64,000 nt of DNA from Photobacterium chitinilyticum (GCF_004104355.1 NZ_RJLM01000004.1:62001-126000), one strand, 5' to 3'. Positions 8,811-18,571 are shown, counted from the first letter of the stretch. Translations and numbers: made by a program. The notes: a model not told the origin generated them from the letters alone.

Positions 8811-10304
8811 GTGAATATTCTTGGATATTTTCAGAAAGTAGGCAAGGCATTGATGGTACCTGTTGCCACTCTACCTGCCGCAGCAATATTAATGGGTATT
8901 GGTTACTGGATTGATCCGAACGGTTGGGGTGCAAACAGTGCACTGGCAGCCTTCCTAATCAAGGCTGGTGCCGCTATTATCGATAACATGTCTGTACTGT
9001 TCGCAATTGGTGTTGCGTATGGTATGTCTAAAGACAAAGATGGTGCAGCAGCACTTTCAGGTTTTGTTGGCTTTTTAGTTGTTACAACGCTGCTGTCTCC
9101 TGGGGCTGTCGCACAAATTCAAGGTATTGACCCAAGCGCAGTACCTGCAGCGTTCGCGAAGATTAATAACCAATTTGTCGGTATCCTCGTTGGTATCGTA
9201 TCTGCTGAAATCTATAATCGCTTCTCTGCTGTAGAACTTCACAAAGCCCTGGCATTCTTCTCGGGTAAGCGTCTGGTTCCTATCCTGACGTCTTTCGCTG
9301 GTATCTTTATTGCTTTCATACTGATGTACATCTGGCCTGCCGTTTACGGTGGTCTTGTGAACTTCGGCGAAGGTATTCAGGGCATGGGTGAAGTGGGTGC
9401 TGGTATTTACGCATTCTTCAACCGTCTACTCATTCCTGTTGGCCTACACCACGCACTGAACTCAGTATTTTGGTTCGATGTTGCCGGTATCAACGATATT
9501 CCCAACTTCCTTGGTGGCGCGAAGTCAATTGCTGAAGGTGTTGCAACTCCAGGCGTTACCGGTATGTACCAGGCTGGTTTCTTCCCTATCATGATGTTTG
9601 GTCTGCCAGGTGCTGCGCTTGCGATGTACCATACCTCTAAAGCCAAGAACAAAGAAAAAGTCGCATCAATCATGATTGCTGCCGGTTTCGCATCATTCTT
9701 TACAGGTGTTACCGAGCCGCTTGAATTTGCCTTTATGTTCCTTGCGCCTGCGCTATATGTTGTTCACGCAGCGCTTGCTGGCCTGTCTGTATACATTGCA
9801 GCGTCAATGCAGTGGATTGCGGGTTTTGGTTTCTCAGCTGGCCTTGTCGATATGGTTCTATCGACTCGTAACCCTCTTGCTGTTAACTGGTACATGCTGA
9901 TTGTACAAGGCCTGGTATTCTTCGGTCTTTACTATGCCATCTTCCGTACAGTTATCATCAAGTTCAACCTGAAAACACCAGGTCGTGAAGATGACGATGA
10001 AGAGGAAGGTTCGGTAGCTGTTGGTTCCGCAGAAACTGGCGAATTAGCTAAACAGTACCTGAAAGCGCTTGGCGGTCATGGCAACCTTGAAAATATCGAT
10101 GCATGTATCACGCGCCTTCGTCTTACTCTAAAAGACAGCAGCCTGGCTAATGAGAAGACGCTGAAAGCTCTTGGTGCAATGGGTGTCGTTAAGCTTGGCT
10201 CAAACAACCTACAGGTTATTCTTGGTCCACTAGCTGAAATTGTGGCTGGCGAAATGAAAAAAATCCCAGTATCAGAAGACCTCTCTTCTGTAAAACTGCC
10301 TTAA
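8811..10304 (+). CDS. nagE: N-acetylglucosamine PTS permease EIICB
   Basis: Imports and phosphorylates GlcNAc to GlcNAc-6-P at the inner membrane. The EIIC membrane domain covers about residues 1-370, with the sugar-site segments LIPVGLHHALN and GVTEPLEF. After an acidic linker (REDDDEEEG) comes EIIB, whose phosphorylated Cys is in DACITRLRL (about residue 432). At 497 residues it lacks the C-terminal EIIA found in the 648-residue E. coli NagE, so a separate EIIA-Glc (Crr) must donate phosphate. The start is GTG with a GGGGGA upstream. It is divergent from nagBAC and ends in a terminator. Confidence 0.95.
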   Translation: MNILGYFQKVGKALMVPVATLPAAAILMGIGYWIDPNGWGANSALAAFLIKAGAAIIDNMSVLFAIGVAYGMSKDKDGAAALSGFVGFLVVTTLLSPGAVAQIQGIDPSAVPAAFAKINNQFVGILVGIVSAEIYNRFSAVELHKALAFFSGKRLVPILTSFAGIFIAFILMYIWPAVYGGLVNFGEGIQGMGEVGAGIYAFFNRLLIPVGLHHALNSVFWFDVAGINDIPNFLGGAKSIAEGVATPGVTGMYQAGFFPIMMFGLPGAALAMYHTSKAKNKEKVASIMIAAGFASFFTGVTEPLEFAFMFLAPALYVVHAALAGLSVYIAASMQWIAGFGFSAGLVDMVLSTRNPLAVNWYMLIVQGLVFFGLYYAIFRTVIIKFNLKTPGREDDDEEEGSVAVGSAETGELAKQYLKALGGHGNLENIDACITRLRLTLKDSSLANEKTLKALGAMGVVKLGSNNLQVILGPLAEIVAGEMKKIPVSEDLSSVKLP

Positions 10305-10340
10305 TAACCTAATCTTTAGGTTCTAGATATTAGCAACACA

Positions 10341-10366
10341 ACCGGCCTCTAATGCGAGGCCGGTTT
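10341..10366 (+). terminator. Rho-independent terminator of nagE
   Basis: ACCGGCCTC/GAGGCCGGT stem with a 6-base loop followed by TTTCATT, 36 bases after the nagE stop. Confidence 0.8.
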
Positions 10367-10524
10367 CATTCTCTAGGTCGAATAATTACGGGTGTGGTCA
10401 GTTACCGGTATTGAATTAACCGTTTTGGCTCGAGCTATATTTACATTGTTTTGCTTGGCTTTGCCCGGTTTCCTGAGTGGAATGTTGTTGTTGGTGCTCC
10501 ATTTGGGTGCCGTATGCTTATATT

Positions 10525-10548
10525 GCCCTGCGATAGCGGGGTTTTTTT
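10525..10548 (+). terminator. terminator-like hairpin ahead of glnS
   Basis: A short stem CCCTGC/GCGGGG (one T-G wobble) with a GATA loop is followed by seven T. It lies about 100 bases before glnS and 160 bases beyond the nagE terminator. It may be an attenuator in a glnS leader or the end of a short transcript. The rest of the 10367-10648 gap holds no convincing gene. Confidence 0.55.
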
Positions 10549-10648
10549 ATACATATCGACAAACAATGCATACTATTTGTTGAGTCGTGCACCATATTTA
10601 TGGATCATAGAGAGTTCCAAAATCCTGTAAGCACACGAGGTGTAATTG

Positions 10649-12313
10649 ATGAGTGAATCTGAAGCTCGTCCAACTAACTTTATCCGCCAAATTATTGATG
10701 CGGATTTAGCAAGTGGCAAACATACAAGCGTACATACCCGATTCCCGCCGGAGCCGAATGGCTATCTGCATATCGGTCATGCTAAATCAATTTGTTTGAA
10801 CTTCGGTATTGCTCAGGACTATCAGGGTCAATGTAACTTACGTTTCGACGATACAAACCCTGAGAAAGAAGACATCGAATACGTTGAGTCTATTAAGAAT
10901 GATGTTAACTGGTTGGGCTTCGAGTGGAGCGGTGAGATTTGCTACTCATCAAACTACTTCGACAATCTATACGGGTTTGCTATTGAATTAATTACTAAAG
11001 GCTTAGCGTATGTTGATGAGCTAAGTCCAGAGCAAATGCGTGAGTACCGTGGCACGCTGACCGAGCCCGGAAAACACAGCCCGTACCGTGATCGTAGCGT
11101 TGAAGAGAACCTCGCGCTGTTCGATAAGATGAAGAACGGCGAAGTGGAAGAGGGCAAGATGTGCCTTCGTGCTAAGATCGACATGGCGTCACCATTTATG
11201 GTTATGCGTGATCCAGTTATCTATCGTGTGCGTTTCGCCACTCACCACCAGACAGGTGACAAGTGGTGTATCTACCCAATGTATGACTTTACGCACTGTA
11301 TTTCTGATGCGCTAGAAGGCATTACTCACTCGATCTGTACTCTGGAGTTTATGGACAACCGCCGTCTGTATGACTGGGTACTGGAGAACATCACGATTGA
11401 CTGCCAACCGCATCAGTACGAGTTTAGTCGCCTAAACCTTGAATACACAGTTATGTCGAAGCGTAAGCTGAACCAACTGGTTACTGAGAATCTGGTTTCT
11501 GGTTGGAATGACCCTCGTATGCCGACTATTTCAGGGCTACGCCGTCGTGGTTTCACGTCTGCTTCTATCCGCGAGTTCTGTAAGCGTATTGGTGTTACCA
11601 AGCAAGACAACACCATCGAAATGAGCTCGCTGGAATCCTGTATTCGTGACGATCTAAATGAAAATGCACCACGTGCGATGGCTGTATTGGATCCAGTCAA
11701 AGTTGTTATTGAGAACTTTGACGGTGAAGCTGAAATCTTGAATGTGGCTAATCACCCGAACAAGCCTGAGATGGGTACACGAGAAGTACCTTTTACTCGT
11801 GAATTGTTCATCGAGCGTGAAGATTTCCGCGAAGAAGCCAACAAGAAGTACAAGCGCCTGGTACTGGGCAAAGAAGTACGTCTGCGCGGCGCGTATGTCA
11901 TTAAGGCTGAACGTATCGAGAAAGACGAAGAAGGAAATATTACAACTATCTTCTGTTCTTACGATAACGAGACGCTGGGCCAGAACCCGGCTGACGGCCG
12001 TAAGGTGAAAGGTGTAATCCACTGGGTATCTGCTCAGGTGGGTATTCCTGCAGAAATTCGCCTGTACGATCGTCTGTTCACGGTTCCTAATCCTGGTGCG
12101 GCAGATGACTTTGTATCGGTAATCAACCCAGAGTCACTGACTACCATGCAGGGTGTTGTTGAGCCGTCTTTGGTTGAAGCGGAAGCTGAGAAGGCATTCC
12201 AGTTTGAGCGCATGGGCTATTTCTGTGCGGACAGCAAAGACTCTACGACAGACAGCTTGGTCTTCAATCGTACGGTTGGGCTTCGTGATACTTGGGCGAA
12301 AATCGGCGACTAA
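10649..12313 (+). CDS. glnS: glutaminyl-tRNA synthetase
   Basis: Class I synthetase charging tRNA-Gln with glutamine. It has 554 residues, as in E. coli, with the HIGH signature YLHIGHAKS at about 41-49 and the KMSKS-equivalent VMSKRKL near residue 270. The start is the ATG at 10649, with GAGG eight bases before it; the TTG immediately upstream is not needed. The C-terminus ends in [15 protein letters not shown], like the family. It is monocistronic with its own terminator. Confidence 0.98.
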   Translation: MSESEARPTNFIRQIIDADLASGKHTSVHTRFPPEPNGYLHIGHAKSICLNFGIAQDYQGQCNLRFDDTNPEKEDIEYVESIKNDVNWLGFEWSGEICYSSNYFDNLYGFAIELITKGLAYVDELSPEQMREYRGTLTEPGKHSPYRDRSVEENLALFDKMKNGEVEEGKMCLRAKIDMASPFMVMRDPVIYRVRFATHHQTGDKWCIYPMYDFTHCISDALEGITHSICTLEFMDNRRLYDWVLENITIDCQPHQYEFSRLNLEYTVMSKRKLNQLVTENLVSGWNDPRMPTISGLRRRGFTSASIREFCKRIGVTKQDNTIEMSSLESCIRDDLNENAPRAMAVLDPVKVVIENFDGEAEILNVANHPNKPEMGTREVPFTRELFIEREDFREEANKKYKRLVLGKEVRLRGAYVIKAERIEKDEEGNITTIFCSYDNETLGQNPADGRKVKGVIHWVSAQVGIPAEIRLYDRLFTVPNPGAADDFVSVINPESLTTMQGVVEPSLVEAEAEKAFQFERMGYFCADSKDSTTDSLVFNRTVGLRDTWAKIGD

Positions 12314-12351
12314 TGCCGAAAGCCAGCCTCGGTTGGTTTATATCGTCAACA

Positions 12352-12379
12352 AAAAACCAGCCAATCGGCTGGTTTTTTT
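12352..12379 (+). terminator. Rho-independent terminator of glnS
   Basis: CCAGCC/GGCTGG stem with an AATC loop and seven T. Confidence 0.88.
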
Positions 12380-12437
12380 GCTTAGTGTCGAGAGACTAAG
12401 CGAGAATTTGTTAAACGTGAAGGCTTAACGTTTTTTA

Positions 12438-12884
12438 TTATTTACGATCATGCAGATCTGGGTTTTCACTGCAGTCACCTTCTTTGCAGTGTCCATAGAG
12501 GTATAGGCTATGGTTTGTCAGACGAACATTGAAACTGGCTGCGATCTCTTTCTGGCGCTGCTCTATCACTTCATCTGAAAACTCAATGACTTTTCCACAA
12601 TCAAGGCAAACCAAGTGATCGTGATGGTGCTGAGTTGCCAGTTCAAAAACTGACTTGCCACCCTCAAAGTGGTGACGGGTTACGATACCAGCATCATCAA
12701 ATTGGTTCAGTACGCGGTAAACCGTTGCCAGGCCAATCTCTTCACCAATATCGATTAGTTTCTTATACAAGTCTTCAGCACTAATGTGTTGACAGTCAGG
12801 CTGTTGTAGTACTTCCAGAATCTTAAGACGCGGAAGCGTAACTTTTAAGCCTGCTTGTTTAAGCGCGTGATTATTATCTGACAT
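12438..12884 (-). CDS. fur: ferric uptake regulator Fur
   Basis: Fe(II)-responsive DNA-binding repressor of iron uptake genes. It has 148 residues, the family's usual length, with an N-terminal winged helix (about 1-80) and a C-terminal metal-binding dimerisation domain. HHHDHLVC and the zinc-binding pairs CLDC (93/96) and C133/C138 are all present. AGGA is found upstream of the ATG. A short ORF overlaps its start (12845-12916), reminiscent of uof of E. coli. The feoA promoter in this window has a matching Fur box. Confidence 0.98.
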   Translation of the reverse strand: MSDNNHALKQAGLKVTLPRLKILEVLQQPDCQHISAEDLYKKLIDIGEEIGLATVYRVLNQFDDAGIVTRHHFEGGKSVFELATQHHHDHLVCLDCGKVIEFSDEVIEQRQKEIAASFNVRLTNHSLYLYGHCKEGDCSENPDLHDRK

Positions 12885-12916
12885 CCGAGTTTCCTATTGG
12901 CTAGCCGCAACAACAT
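12845..12916 (-). other. possible 23-codon upstream ORF overlapping fur
   Basis: An ATG at 12916 opens a frame of 23 codons (MLLRLANRKLGC...) that passes the fur start in another frame and stops inside codons 13-14 of fur. E. coli fur is preceded by the translated leader uof, which couples fur translation to RyhB. Here the Shine-Dalgarno is weak (GAGAAAG) and the peptide itself is not recognisable, so the assignment rests only on position. Confidence 0.3.
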
Positions 12917-13363
12917 GATGCGGTAGTCTTTCTCATATCTATTCATTATAAGTGACGACAAGGTAACAATAAACCTTAAAAAGCGATGAATCTACCTGAT
13001 ATGTAACTTTTCTTTACTTTGCAGAGTTGTTGAGAAAATGTACATCGCACTCATTGTACCAGTCAACAGGGATGGCGGGCAGTGAAACCGTTTTCTTAGT
13101 CGGGTATTGTGACGTTTGCCTTGATCATGGGCCCCTGTTCTGGGGCGCGGGGATCCTGATTTTTCATATTTCCGGTGGCTACCATCGGGTAAAATTAGTT
13201 TGAAGTTAAGATGATGGAATAAAAATGCTAATCGTACTCAATACGGGGCGGGAGATAGGCATGCAATAATGTCAGGAGAAAAATACTTTTCGGAATTCGC
13301 AGTCAACGTAAATAATGTGCGGGGAGAGGCCGTCTCTCAGTTCAGACGGATGTTCTATAATTC
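12917..13363. other. non-coding gap between fur and fldA
   Basis: About 450 bases with no ORF I would support. The fur-proximal 100 bases are AT-rich and should contain the fur promoter; TATAATGAATAGATATGAGA (minus strand, about 12933-12952) is a half-match to a Fur box. Small hairpins occur at 13128-13143 (CCCC/GGGG) and 13330-13349 (CCGTCT/AGACGG). A small RNA cannot be excluded. Confidence 0.5.
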
Positions 13364-13390
13364 AAAAAAACGCGCCTTGAGGCGCGTTTT
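13364..13390 (-). terminator. Rho-independent terminator of fldA
   Basis: CGCGCC/GGCGCG stem with a TTGA loop and seven T on the minus strand, 15 bases after the fldA stop. Confidence 0.87.
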
Positions 13391-13405
13391 CGATGACGGA
13401 GAGTA

Positions 13406-13933
13406 TTAGTCAGCCAGTTCGGCCAGACACATCTCGTCGTAGATTTGGTTGACCCACTTTTCTACGCGCTCGCCGGTCAGTTCCGGCTGGCGATCTTCAT
13501 CAACGCATAGGCCGACAAAATGGTTGTCGTCAACAAGTGCTTTTGATGCTTCAAATTCGAAACCTTCAGTCGAGAAGTGGCCGACGATTGTTGCACCACG
13601 TCCTTCTACGATTTCACGAATCGTACCCATCGCATCACAGAAGTATTCAGCATAATCTTCTTGGTCACCACAGCCGAAAATAGCAACAAGCTTGGTCGAG
13701 AAGTCGATACTCTCCAGTTCAGGAAAGAAATCATCCCAGTCACATTGTGCTTCGCCGTAGTACCAGGTAGGGATACCCAAAAGAAGCAGATCAAAATTAT
13801 CGATATCTTCTTTGCTGCTTTTAGCGATATCTTTTACTTCAACCAGCTTTTTGCCTAGTTGTTTTTGGATCATTTTAGCGACAGCTTCTGTGTTACCAGT
13901 GTCGCTACCAAAGAAGAGTCCTACACTCGCCAT
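13406..13933 (-). CDS. fldA: flavodoxin 1
   Basis: FMN-binding low-potential electron carrier of the cytoplasm that can replace ferredoxin under iron limitation. It has 175 residues (long-chain flavodoxin). The FMN phosphate loop GSDTGNTE is at 9-16, the isoalloxazine-stacking segments are IPTWYYGE and GCGDQEDYAEYFCDA. Adjacency to fur is conserved in E. coli. The ATG at 13933 matches the family N-terminus. Confidence 0.97.
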   Translation of the reverse strand: MASVGLFFGSDTGNTEAVAKMIQKQLGKKLVEVKDIAKSSKEDIDNFDLLLLGIPTWYYGEAQCDWDDFFPELESIDFSTKLVAIFGCGDQEDYAEYFCDAMGTIREIVEGRGATIVGHFSTEGFEFEASKALVDDNHFVGLCVDEDRQPELTGERVEKWVNQIYDEMCLAELAD

Positions 13934-14166
13934 AGTAGAGATTACCCGTATATTAGTTGTTGACCGTTATCGCTGATGATAACGATATACATAAATCTTA
14001 TCAGGGCATTGGCCCTGAATTCCAATGATCAGCAGTTGGAGCTATGAATTTCATCACTGTCATAGCTCGAAACTGTTCACTGAACATCATTTGCTCTTAA
14101 TTTGAGCTTAACCGATGTCATGATTCGGCTTTTCGTGCTCGGCCCGCTGATGTCAGGTGCCCAATA

Positions 14167-14388
14167 TTAGCCGAGGCCTGCACCTTCCCAACTGAGCTGG
14201 ATAAGGCCCTTGGTTACAAAACCGGCGCATCCCAAAAACAGGACCAGCCAGACAATCTTGCGTCCAAATGGTGGCACATTGCCCTGCTTCAGAACATCTT
14301 TTATGGCCATGCCAATAAAGAAAAAAATCGCGGCAAACAGTAAGTCCAGCCCAATCGATTCAAGCAGATCCATGTGCTCATATAACAT
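14167..14388 (-). CDS. small inner-membrane protein, DUF2788 family
   Basis: A 73-residue protein with two predicted membrane helices (about 13-31, LDLLFAAIFFFIGMAIKDV, and 45-63, KIVWLVLFLGCAGFVTKG) joined by a short basic loop. I recognise it as DUF2788, a family common in Vibrionaceae next to fldA/ybfF; its function is unknown. It sits in the same direction between ybfF and fldA, 107 bases from ybfF and 233 from fldA, so co-transcription with ybfF is possible. Confidence 0.8.
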   Translation of the reverse strand: MLYEHMDLLESIGLDLLFAAIFFFIGMAIKDVLKQGNVPPFGRKIVWLVLFLGCAGFVTKGLIQLSWEGAGLG

Positions 14389-14495
14389 CTCTGTCTCCCT
14401 GCAGCAGTCGAAGCCGAGCTAGGCGCGCACTATAACACAGACAATAGGCGCCTGTTAACGGTATCGGGACCGTTGATTTTTCATCGGCCTATCCA

Positions 14496-15260
14496 CTAAA
14501 TCGATTGTAAGAAATTCAGAATAATACGATTTACTGTGTCTGGTTTTTCGGCATGCAGCCAGTGGCCGGTTTTTGCAACCATATGGGCCTTGGCCAAAGG
14601 GAATTGCTTCGCGATGGATTCTCTGTGCTCAGGCAGAATATACTCAGAATCCTGGCCTTTGACGAACAGGGTTTTGCCTGTGAACTCGGGAACATCTTGC
14701 CAGCCCATGATGGTCTCATAGTTGGCAATTAGGCCATCGACATTAAAGCGCCAATTGTAACCATTGTCTGTCTTGGCATATGACTTGAGCAAAAACTGTC
14801 TGACCCCCGGCTCAAGGATATGCTTAGCCAGGTAAGTTTCGGCTTCACTGCGTTTGTTGACAGTGTGTTTTGATACTTCTTGAAGGCCGGTAAACACATT
14901 TTGGTGGCGGTGTACATGGTAGTGCACTGGTGCCATATCCAGCACGATCAGATGATTAAGTCGAGGTGCGGCCAACTCAGTCATTGCCATGGCAACTTTT
15001 CCGCCCATTGAATGGCCAATGAGCGAGAAGTGCTCAATATCACATTGATCGATGACCGCGAGGACGTCGGTTGCCATTTCCCGGTAGGTGAATGTCTCTG
15101 AATGGGGGGATTTGCCGTGGTTACGAAGATCAATACTGATCACTTTGTATTTTTCTTTCAAGGCTCTGGCGAGCAACCCCAGATTGTCGGCACTGCCAAA
15201 AAGGCCGTGGATCAAAATGATAGCCTCACCTTGTCCGTCCACTTGGTAATGAAGATTCAC
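14496..15260 (-). CDS. ybfF: alpha/beta-hydrolase esterase YbfF
   Basis: A 254-residue cytoplasmic hydrolase, the same length as E. coli YbfF, an esterase active on short acyl esters and acyl-CoA. The oxyanion segment HGLFGSADN is at about 19-27, the nucleophile elbow GHSMGG near residue 90, and the catalytic His is in KTGHWLHAEKP near the C-terminus. It is divergent from seqA, as in E. coli. The physiological substrate is unknown. Confidence 0.9.
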   Translation of the reverse strand: MNLHYQVDGQGEAIILIHGLFGSADNLGLLARALKEKYKVISIDLRNHGKSPHSETFTYREMATDVLAVIDQCDIEHFSLIGHSMGGKVAMAMTELAAPRLNHLIVLDMAPVHYHVHRHQNVFTGLQEVSKHTVNKRSEAETYLAKHILEPGVRQFLLKSYAKTDNGYNWRFNVDGLIANYETIMGWQDVPEFTGKTLFVKGQDSEYILPEHRESIAKQFPLAKAHMVAKTGHWLHAEKPDTVNRIILNFLQSI

Positions 15261-15350
15261 TGACTATTTTCTCTTGTTGATAACGCTTTATCGTAGAGTA
15301 TAACCTCGGATCACGTTATAATCTCACCGTGATTTTCAAACGGAACGATA

Positions 15351-15905
15351 ATGAACACTACGATGAAGAGTATTGAGGTAGACGAAGAGCTATATCGTTA
15401 TATCGCCAGCCAAACACAGCATATTGGCGAGAGTGCATCCGACATTTTGCGCCGCCTGCTAATGGTACCTGATCAGACAGCACAGCAACCTGAGGTTGTT
15501 ATGCCAGTTCGTCCAAAAGGTATCGTGGTGAGTAAAGACGCGGGTAACGTAGCGAAAATGGATCGTGTGAAAGAGATGCGATCGTTGTTGATTTCAGATG
15601 AATTCGCCGTCCAAGAAAAAGCCATCGGCCGCTTCATGATGATCCTGTCCTCGCTTTATCGTATCGATCCGAAAGGCTTTACAGAAGCTGCGGCAATCAA
15701 AGGTCGTACACGTGTGTATTTTGCCGAGAGCGAAGAGATACTCTTGGCGAGTGGTAAAACGACCAAGCCGAAAGCAATCCCCGAAACGCCATTTTGGGTA
15801 ATTACGAATACGAATACTGATCGCAAACGTCAGATGGTTGAGCAGTTGATGGGCAAAATGAACTTCGGTGCGGATATCGTCGATAAAGTTTGCGGTGAAA
15901 TTTAA
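15351..15905 (+). CDS. seqA: replication-initiation negative regulator SeqA
   Basis: Binds hemimethylated GATC, sequesters oriC after initiation and organises newly replicated DNA. It has 184 residues (E. coli 181). The N-terminal oligomerisation segment (IEVDEELYRYIASQTQHIGE) and the C-terminal GATC-binding domain (GRTRVYFAESEE, PFWVITNTNTDRKRQM) are clear. The first ATG (15351) is preceded by GGAA at suitable spacing; the Met four codons on aligns with the E. coli start but lacks a site. pgm follows by 34 bases, probably as one operon, as in E. coli. Confidence 0.97.
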   Translation: MNTTMKSIEVDEELYRYIASQTQHIGESASDILRRLLMVPDQTAQQPEVVMPVRPKGIVVSKDAGNVAKMDRVKEMRSLLISDEFAVQEKAIGRFMMILSSLYRIDPKGFTEAAAIKGRTRVYFAESEEILLASGKTTKPKAIPETPFWVITNTNTDRKRQMVEQLMGKMNFGADIVDKVCGEI

Positions 15906-15939
15906 CTGGCTTTAGGCCTTTTTTTACAAGGATAAGTTA

Positions 15940-17586
15940 ATGGCAATCCATCCTCGTGCCGGGCAACGTGCCCAGCAAGAAGATATGCACAACATCCCAG
16001 CGTTAGTGGCAAACTATTTTCTGATCGAGCCGAGTGTTTCTGAACCACAGCAGCAAGTCGCCTTTGGTACTTCTGGTCATCGTGGTACGGCTGATAAAGG
16101 TACGTTCAACCAGCACCATATCTGGGCAATTGCCCAGGCGGTAGCTGAAGTGCGTGCTGCAAATGGTGTAACAGGCCCGCTGTTTCTTGGCAAAGATACC
16201 CACGCTTTGTCTGAGCCGGCATTCACTTCAACCCTTGAAGTGCTGGTGGCGAACAATGTGAAAGTTGTAATTCAGGAAGGACGTGGCTATACCCCGACCC
16301 CGGGTGTTTCCCATGCTATTCTGTGCCATAACAAAGCCAATGCCGATAAGGCCGATGGTATTGTTATCACTCCGTCTCATAACCCGCCTCAAGATGGTGG
16401 TATTAAGTACAACCCCGTCCATGGTGGCCCTGCTGAGGGTGAGTTGACAACCGCTATCGAAAAACGCGCCAACGAAATTATCGCCAATGGTATGGTGGAC
16501 GTTAAGCGTGTGTCGGTTCAGCAAGCATTTGCCAGCGAATCAGTGGTTGATAAAGAGCTAGTTGCACCGTATGTCGATGATTTAGTGAATGTTATCGATA
16601 TGGCTGCGATTCAGAAAGCAAACCTGAAGCTGGGTGTCGATCCGCTCGGTGGATCGGGTATCGAGTACTGGCGCCAAATAGCGAGCCACTACGGGCTGGA
16701 TCTGACGTTGGTCGATGAGTCTATTGACCCGTCTTTCCGTTTTATGTCGCTGGACAAAGACGGTGTGGTTCGTATGGACTGTTCGTCGCCTTACGCGATG
16801 GCTGGCTTGCTGGCTCACAAAGACAGCTATGATCTGGCGTTCGGTAACGACCCAGACTATGACCGCCACGGTATTGTGACACCGGCCGGTCTGATGAATC
16901 CGAATCACTTCCTTGCGGTATGTATCGACTATCTCTACCGTCATCGCCCAGACTGGGGGCAGGACGTTGCCGTAGGAAAAACGCTGGTATCCAGCGCACT
17001 GATTGACCGCGTTGTGGCTGATTTGGGCCGTGAACTGTGCGAAGTGCCTGTTGGCTTCAAATGGTTCGTCGATGGTTTGTATTCAGGCAAGCTAGGCTTC
17101 GGCGGTGAGGAAAGTGCAGGTGCATCATTCCTGCGCATGGACGGTACGCCATGGTCTACCGACAAAGACGGCATCCTGCTATGTCTGTTGGCCGCTGAAA
17201 TTACGGCAGTTACAGGCAAGAACCCGCAGCAGTATTACGAGGAGCTGGCTGCTAAGCATGGCGCTTCGCAATACAATCGCTTGCAGGCAGTTGCTAACGG
17301 TGAGCAAAAAGCGATACTCAGCAAGCTATCTCCAGAAATGGTCGCTGCCGAGACATTAGCTGGTGATGTAATCACCGCCCGTCTGACTCATGCGCCAGGT
17401 AACGGTGCGGCAATCGGCGGCCTGAAAGTGACAACTGAAAACGGTTGGTTTGCTGCTCGTCCGTCTGGTACCGAAGATATTTACAAGATTTACTGCGAAA
17501 GCTTTAAAGGTAAGGAGCATCTAGCCCTTATCGAGCAAGAAGCGCAGGAAATTGTCAGCAAAGTCTTTGCCGATGCTGGTCTATAA
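15940..17586 (+). CDS. pgm: phosphoglucomutase (alpha-D-glucose phosphate-specific)
   Basis: Interconverts glucose-1-P and glucose-6-P, linking glycolysis to nucleotide-sugar and glycogen synthesis. It has 548 residues (E. coli 546). The four active-site loops are visible: phosphoserine [11 protein letters not shown] near residue 145, metal-binding [10 protein letters not shown] near 305, sugar-binding GGEESAGAS near 390, and phosphate-binding [10 protein letters not shown] near 507. It is downstream of seqA and ends in a terminator. Confidence 0.97.
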   Translation: MAIHPRAGQRAQQEDMHNIPALVANYFLIEPSVSEPQQQVAFGTSGHRGTADKGTFNQHHIWAIAQAVAEVRAANGVTGPLFLGKDTHALSEPAFTSTLEVLVANNVKVVIQEGRGYTPTPGVSHAILCHNKANADKADGIVITPSHNPPQDGGIKYNPVHGGPAEGELTTAIEKRANEIIANGMVDVKRVSVQQAFASESVVDKELVAPYVDDLVNVIDMAAIQKANLKLGVDPLGGSGIEYWRQIASHYGLDLTLVDESIDPSFRFMSLDKDGVVRMDCSSPYAMAGLLAHKDSYDLAFGNDPDYDRHGIVTPAGLMNPNHFLAVCIDYLYRHRPDWGQDVAVGKTLVSSALIDRVVADLGRELCEVPVGFKWFVDGLYSGKLGFGGEESAGASFLRMDGTPWSTDKDGILLCLLAAEITAVTGKNPQQYYEELAAKHGASQYNRLQAVANGEQKAILSKLSPEMVAAETLAGDVITARLTHAPGNGAAIGGLKVTTENGWFAARPSGTEDIYKIYCESFKGKEHLALIEQEAQEIVSKVFADAGL

Positions 17587-17602
17587 GCTGCATTGATTTG
17601 CC

Positions 17603-17630
17603 AAAAGCGCCCTTTCGAGGGCGTTTTTTT
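17603..17630 (+). terminator. Rho-independent terminator of seqA-pgm
   Basis: CGCCCT/AGGGCG stem with a TTCG loop and seven T, shortly after the pgm stop. Confidence 0.9.
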
Positions 17631-17648
17631 ATACCTGAAGAAAAGTTA

Positions 17649-18452
17649 TCAACGATCCCTGTTGTGGGTTGGCCAATGATCGGGTACTACAAACCAAACC
17701 TTGTTATCAGGGCTGACAGCCTGCGTCGGGATTGAGAGCTGGCTGATATCAAGGTCTTTGCCGAGATCCTGGTAGCGGGGAGGGCAGATCCATTGCTCTT
17801 TACTTAGTTGCTTAAGCTTTAAATCCAGAGCCTTCGACTGATAACACCAGATCCCTGATAGAGCATTAGGGTTGATGGCAATACCTGAGCCTGCCGCTAT
17901 TGCGTCGTGAGGAAAGAATAAGCGGCCCTGCATGATCAGGCGTTTAACGACAGGTTGTCCGTACCGGGGTAAAAGTTGCTGTTTGAAGGCCTGGTGATCA
18001 CTTAGGGTCAACTGATGCTCTAGCATTCGAGTTGTTTTTTTGTCGAGGTTGTCATTGGCATTAGGACCGGGCCAGCCATTTTGATAGGCGAGATAGAACT
18101 TGATGGCAACTTCCCAGTGTTCGAGTTGATTTGTGAGCGTATTTTTTACTAGGAAGTCGATGGCACCGAGCGTTTGCTTGTTCCATTTGAGTTGAACTTC
18201 TTCTGCAACCAATAGGTAATGAGGGTGCGCATCAATCAGTTGTTGCCATAGCCATTGATAATAAAATCCAAGCCGACGGTTGCCTTGGTAATGGGTATAA
18301 GGCGGCATGGTTGCGTGAGTCCTGAATTCAGACAGCCAATTATCATCTGCGATAGAAGGAGAGCTGCAGGTGAGTGACGGACAATTGAGAACAGTATTGA
18401 TATCGTTCTGAAATTGTTCCTGTTTTGTTGCGTCAGTGTAAGTGTTTGACAT
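17649..18452 (-). CDS. DUF1853 family protein
   Basis: A 267-residue soluble protein of a family without assigned function. Recognisable segments are GNRRLGFYYQWLWQQLI (about 57-73), then LGAIDFLVKN and HWEVAIKFYLAYQNGWPGPN (about 95-130). The Asp in GAIDF followed by Glu and Lys in HWEVAIKF resembles the D...ExK-type centre of PD-(D/E)XK nuclease folds, which suggests but does not show a nuclease-like core. There is no signal peptide. It is convergent with pgm and divergent from the small gene at 18572. Confidence 0.8.
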   Translation of the reverse strand: MSNTYTDATKQEQFQNDINTVLNCPSLTCSSPSIADDNWLSEFRTHATMPPYTHYQGNRRLGFYYQWLWQQLIDAHPHYLLVAEEVQLKWNKQTLGAIDFLVKNTLTNQLEHWEVAIKFYLAYQNGWPGPNANDNLDKKTTRMLEHQLTLSDHQAFKQQLLPRYGQPVVKRLIMQGRLFFPHDAIAAGSGIAINPNALSGIWCYQSKALDLKLKQLSKEQWICPPRYQDLGKDLDISQLSIPTQAVSPDNKVWFVVPDHWPTHNRDR

Positions 18453-18571
18453 GTCGTGTCTTATTTAGTTCTCTAATCCTAGATTTGGCTAAAAAGTGTG
18501 CGTTGTGATGCATTGTGCCGATGCCTTTTCGATTATTGTATATACAGGTTAGACCAGTTGGTGAGGGCCCT

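Noticed and set aside
10392-10583. 63-codon hydrophobic open frame between nagE and glnS
   Set aside because: It runs through the terminator-like hairpin at 10525-10548, has no ribosome site, and looks like an AT/GT-rich chance frame.
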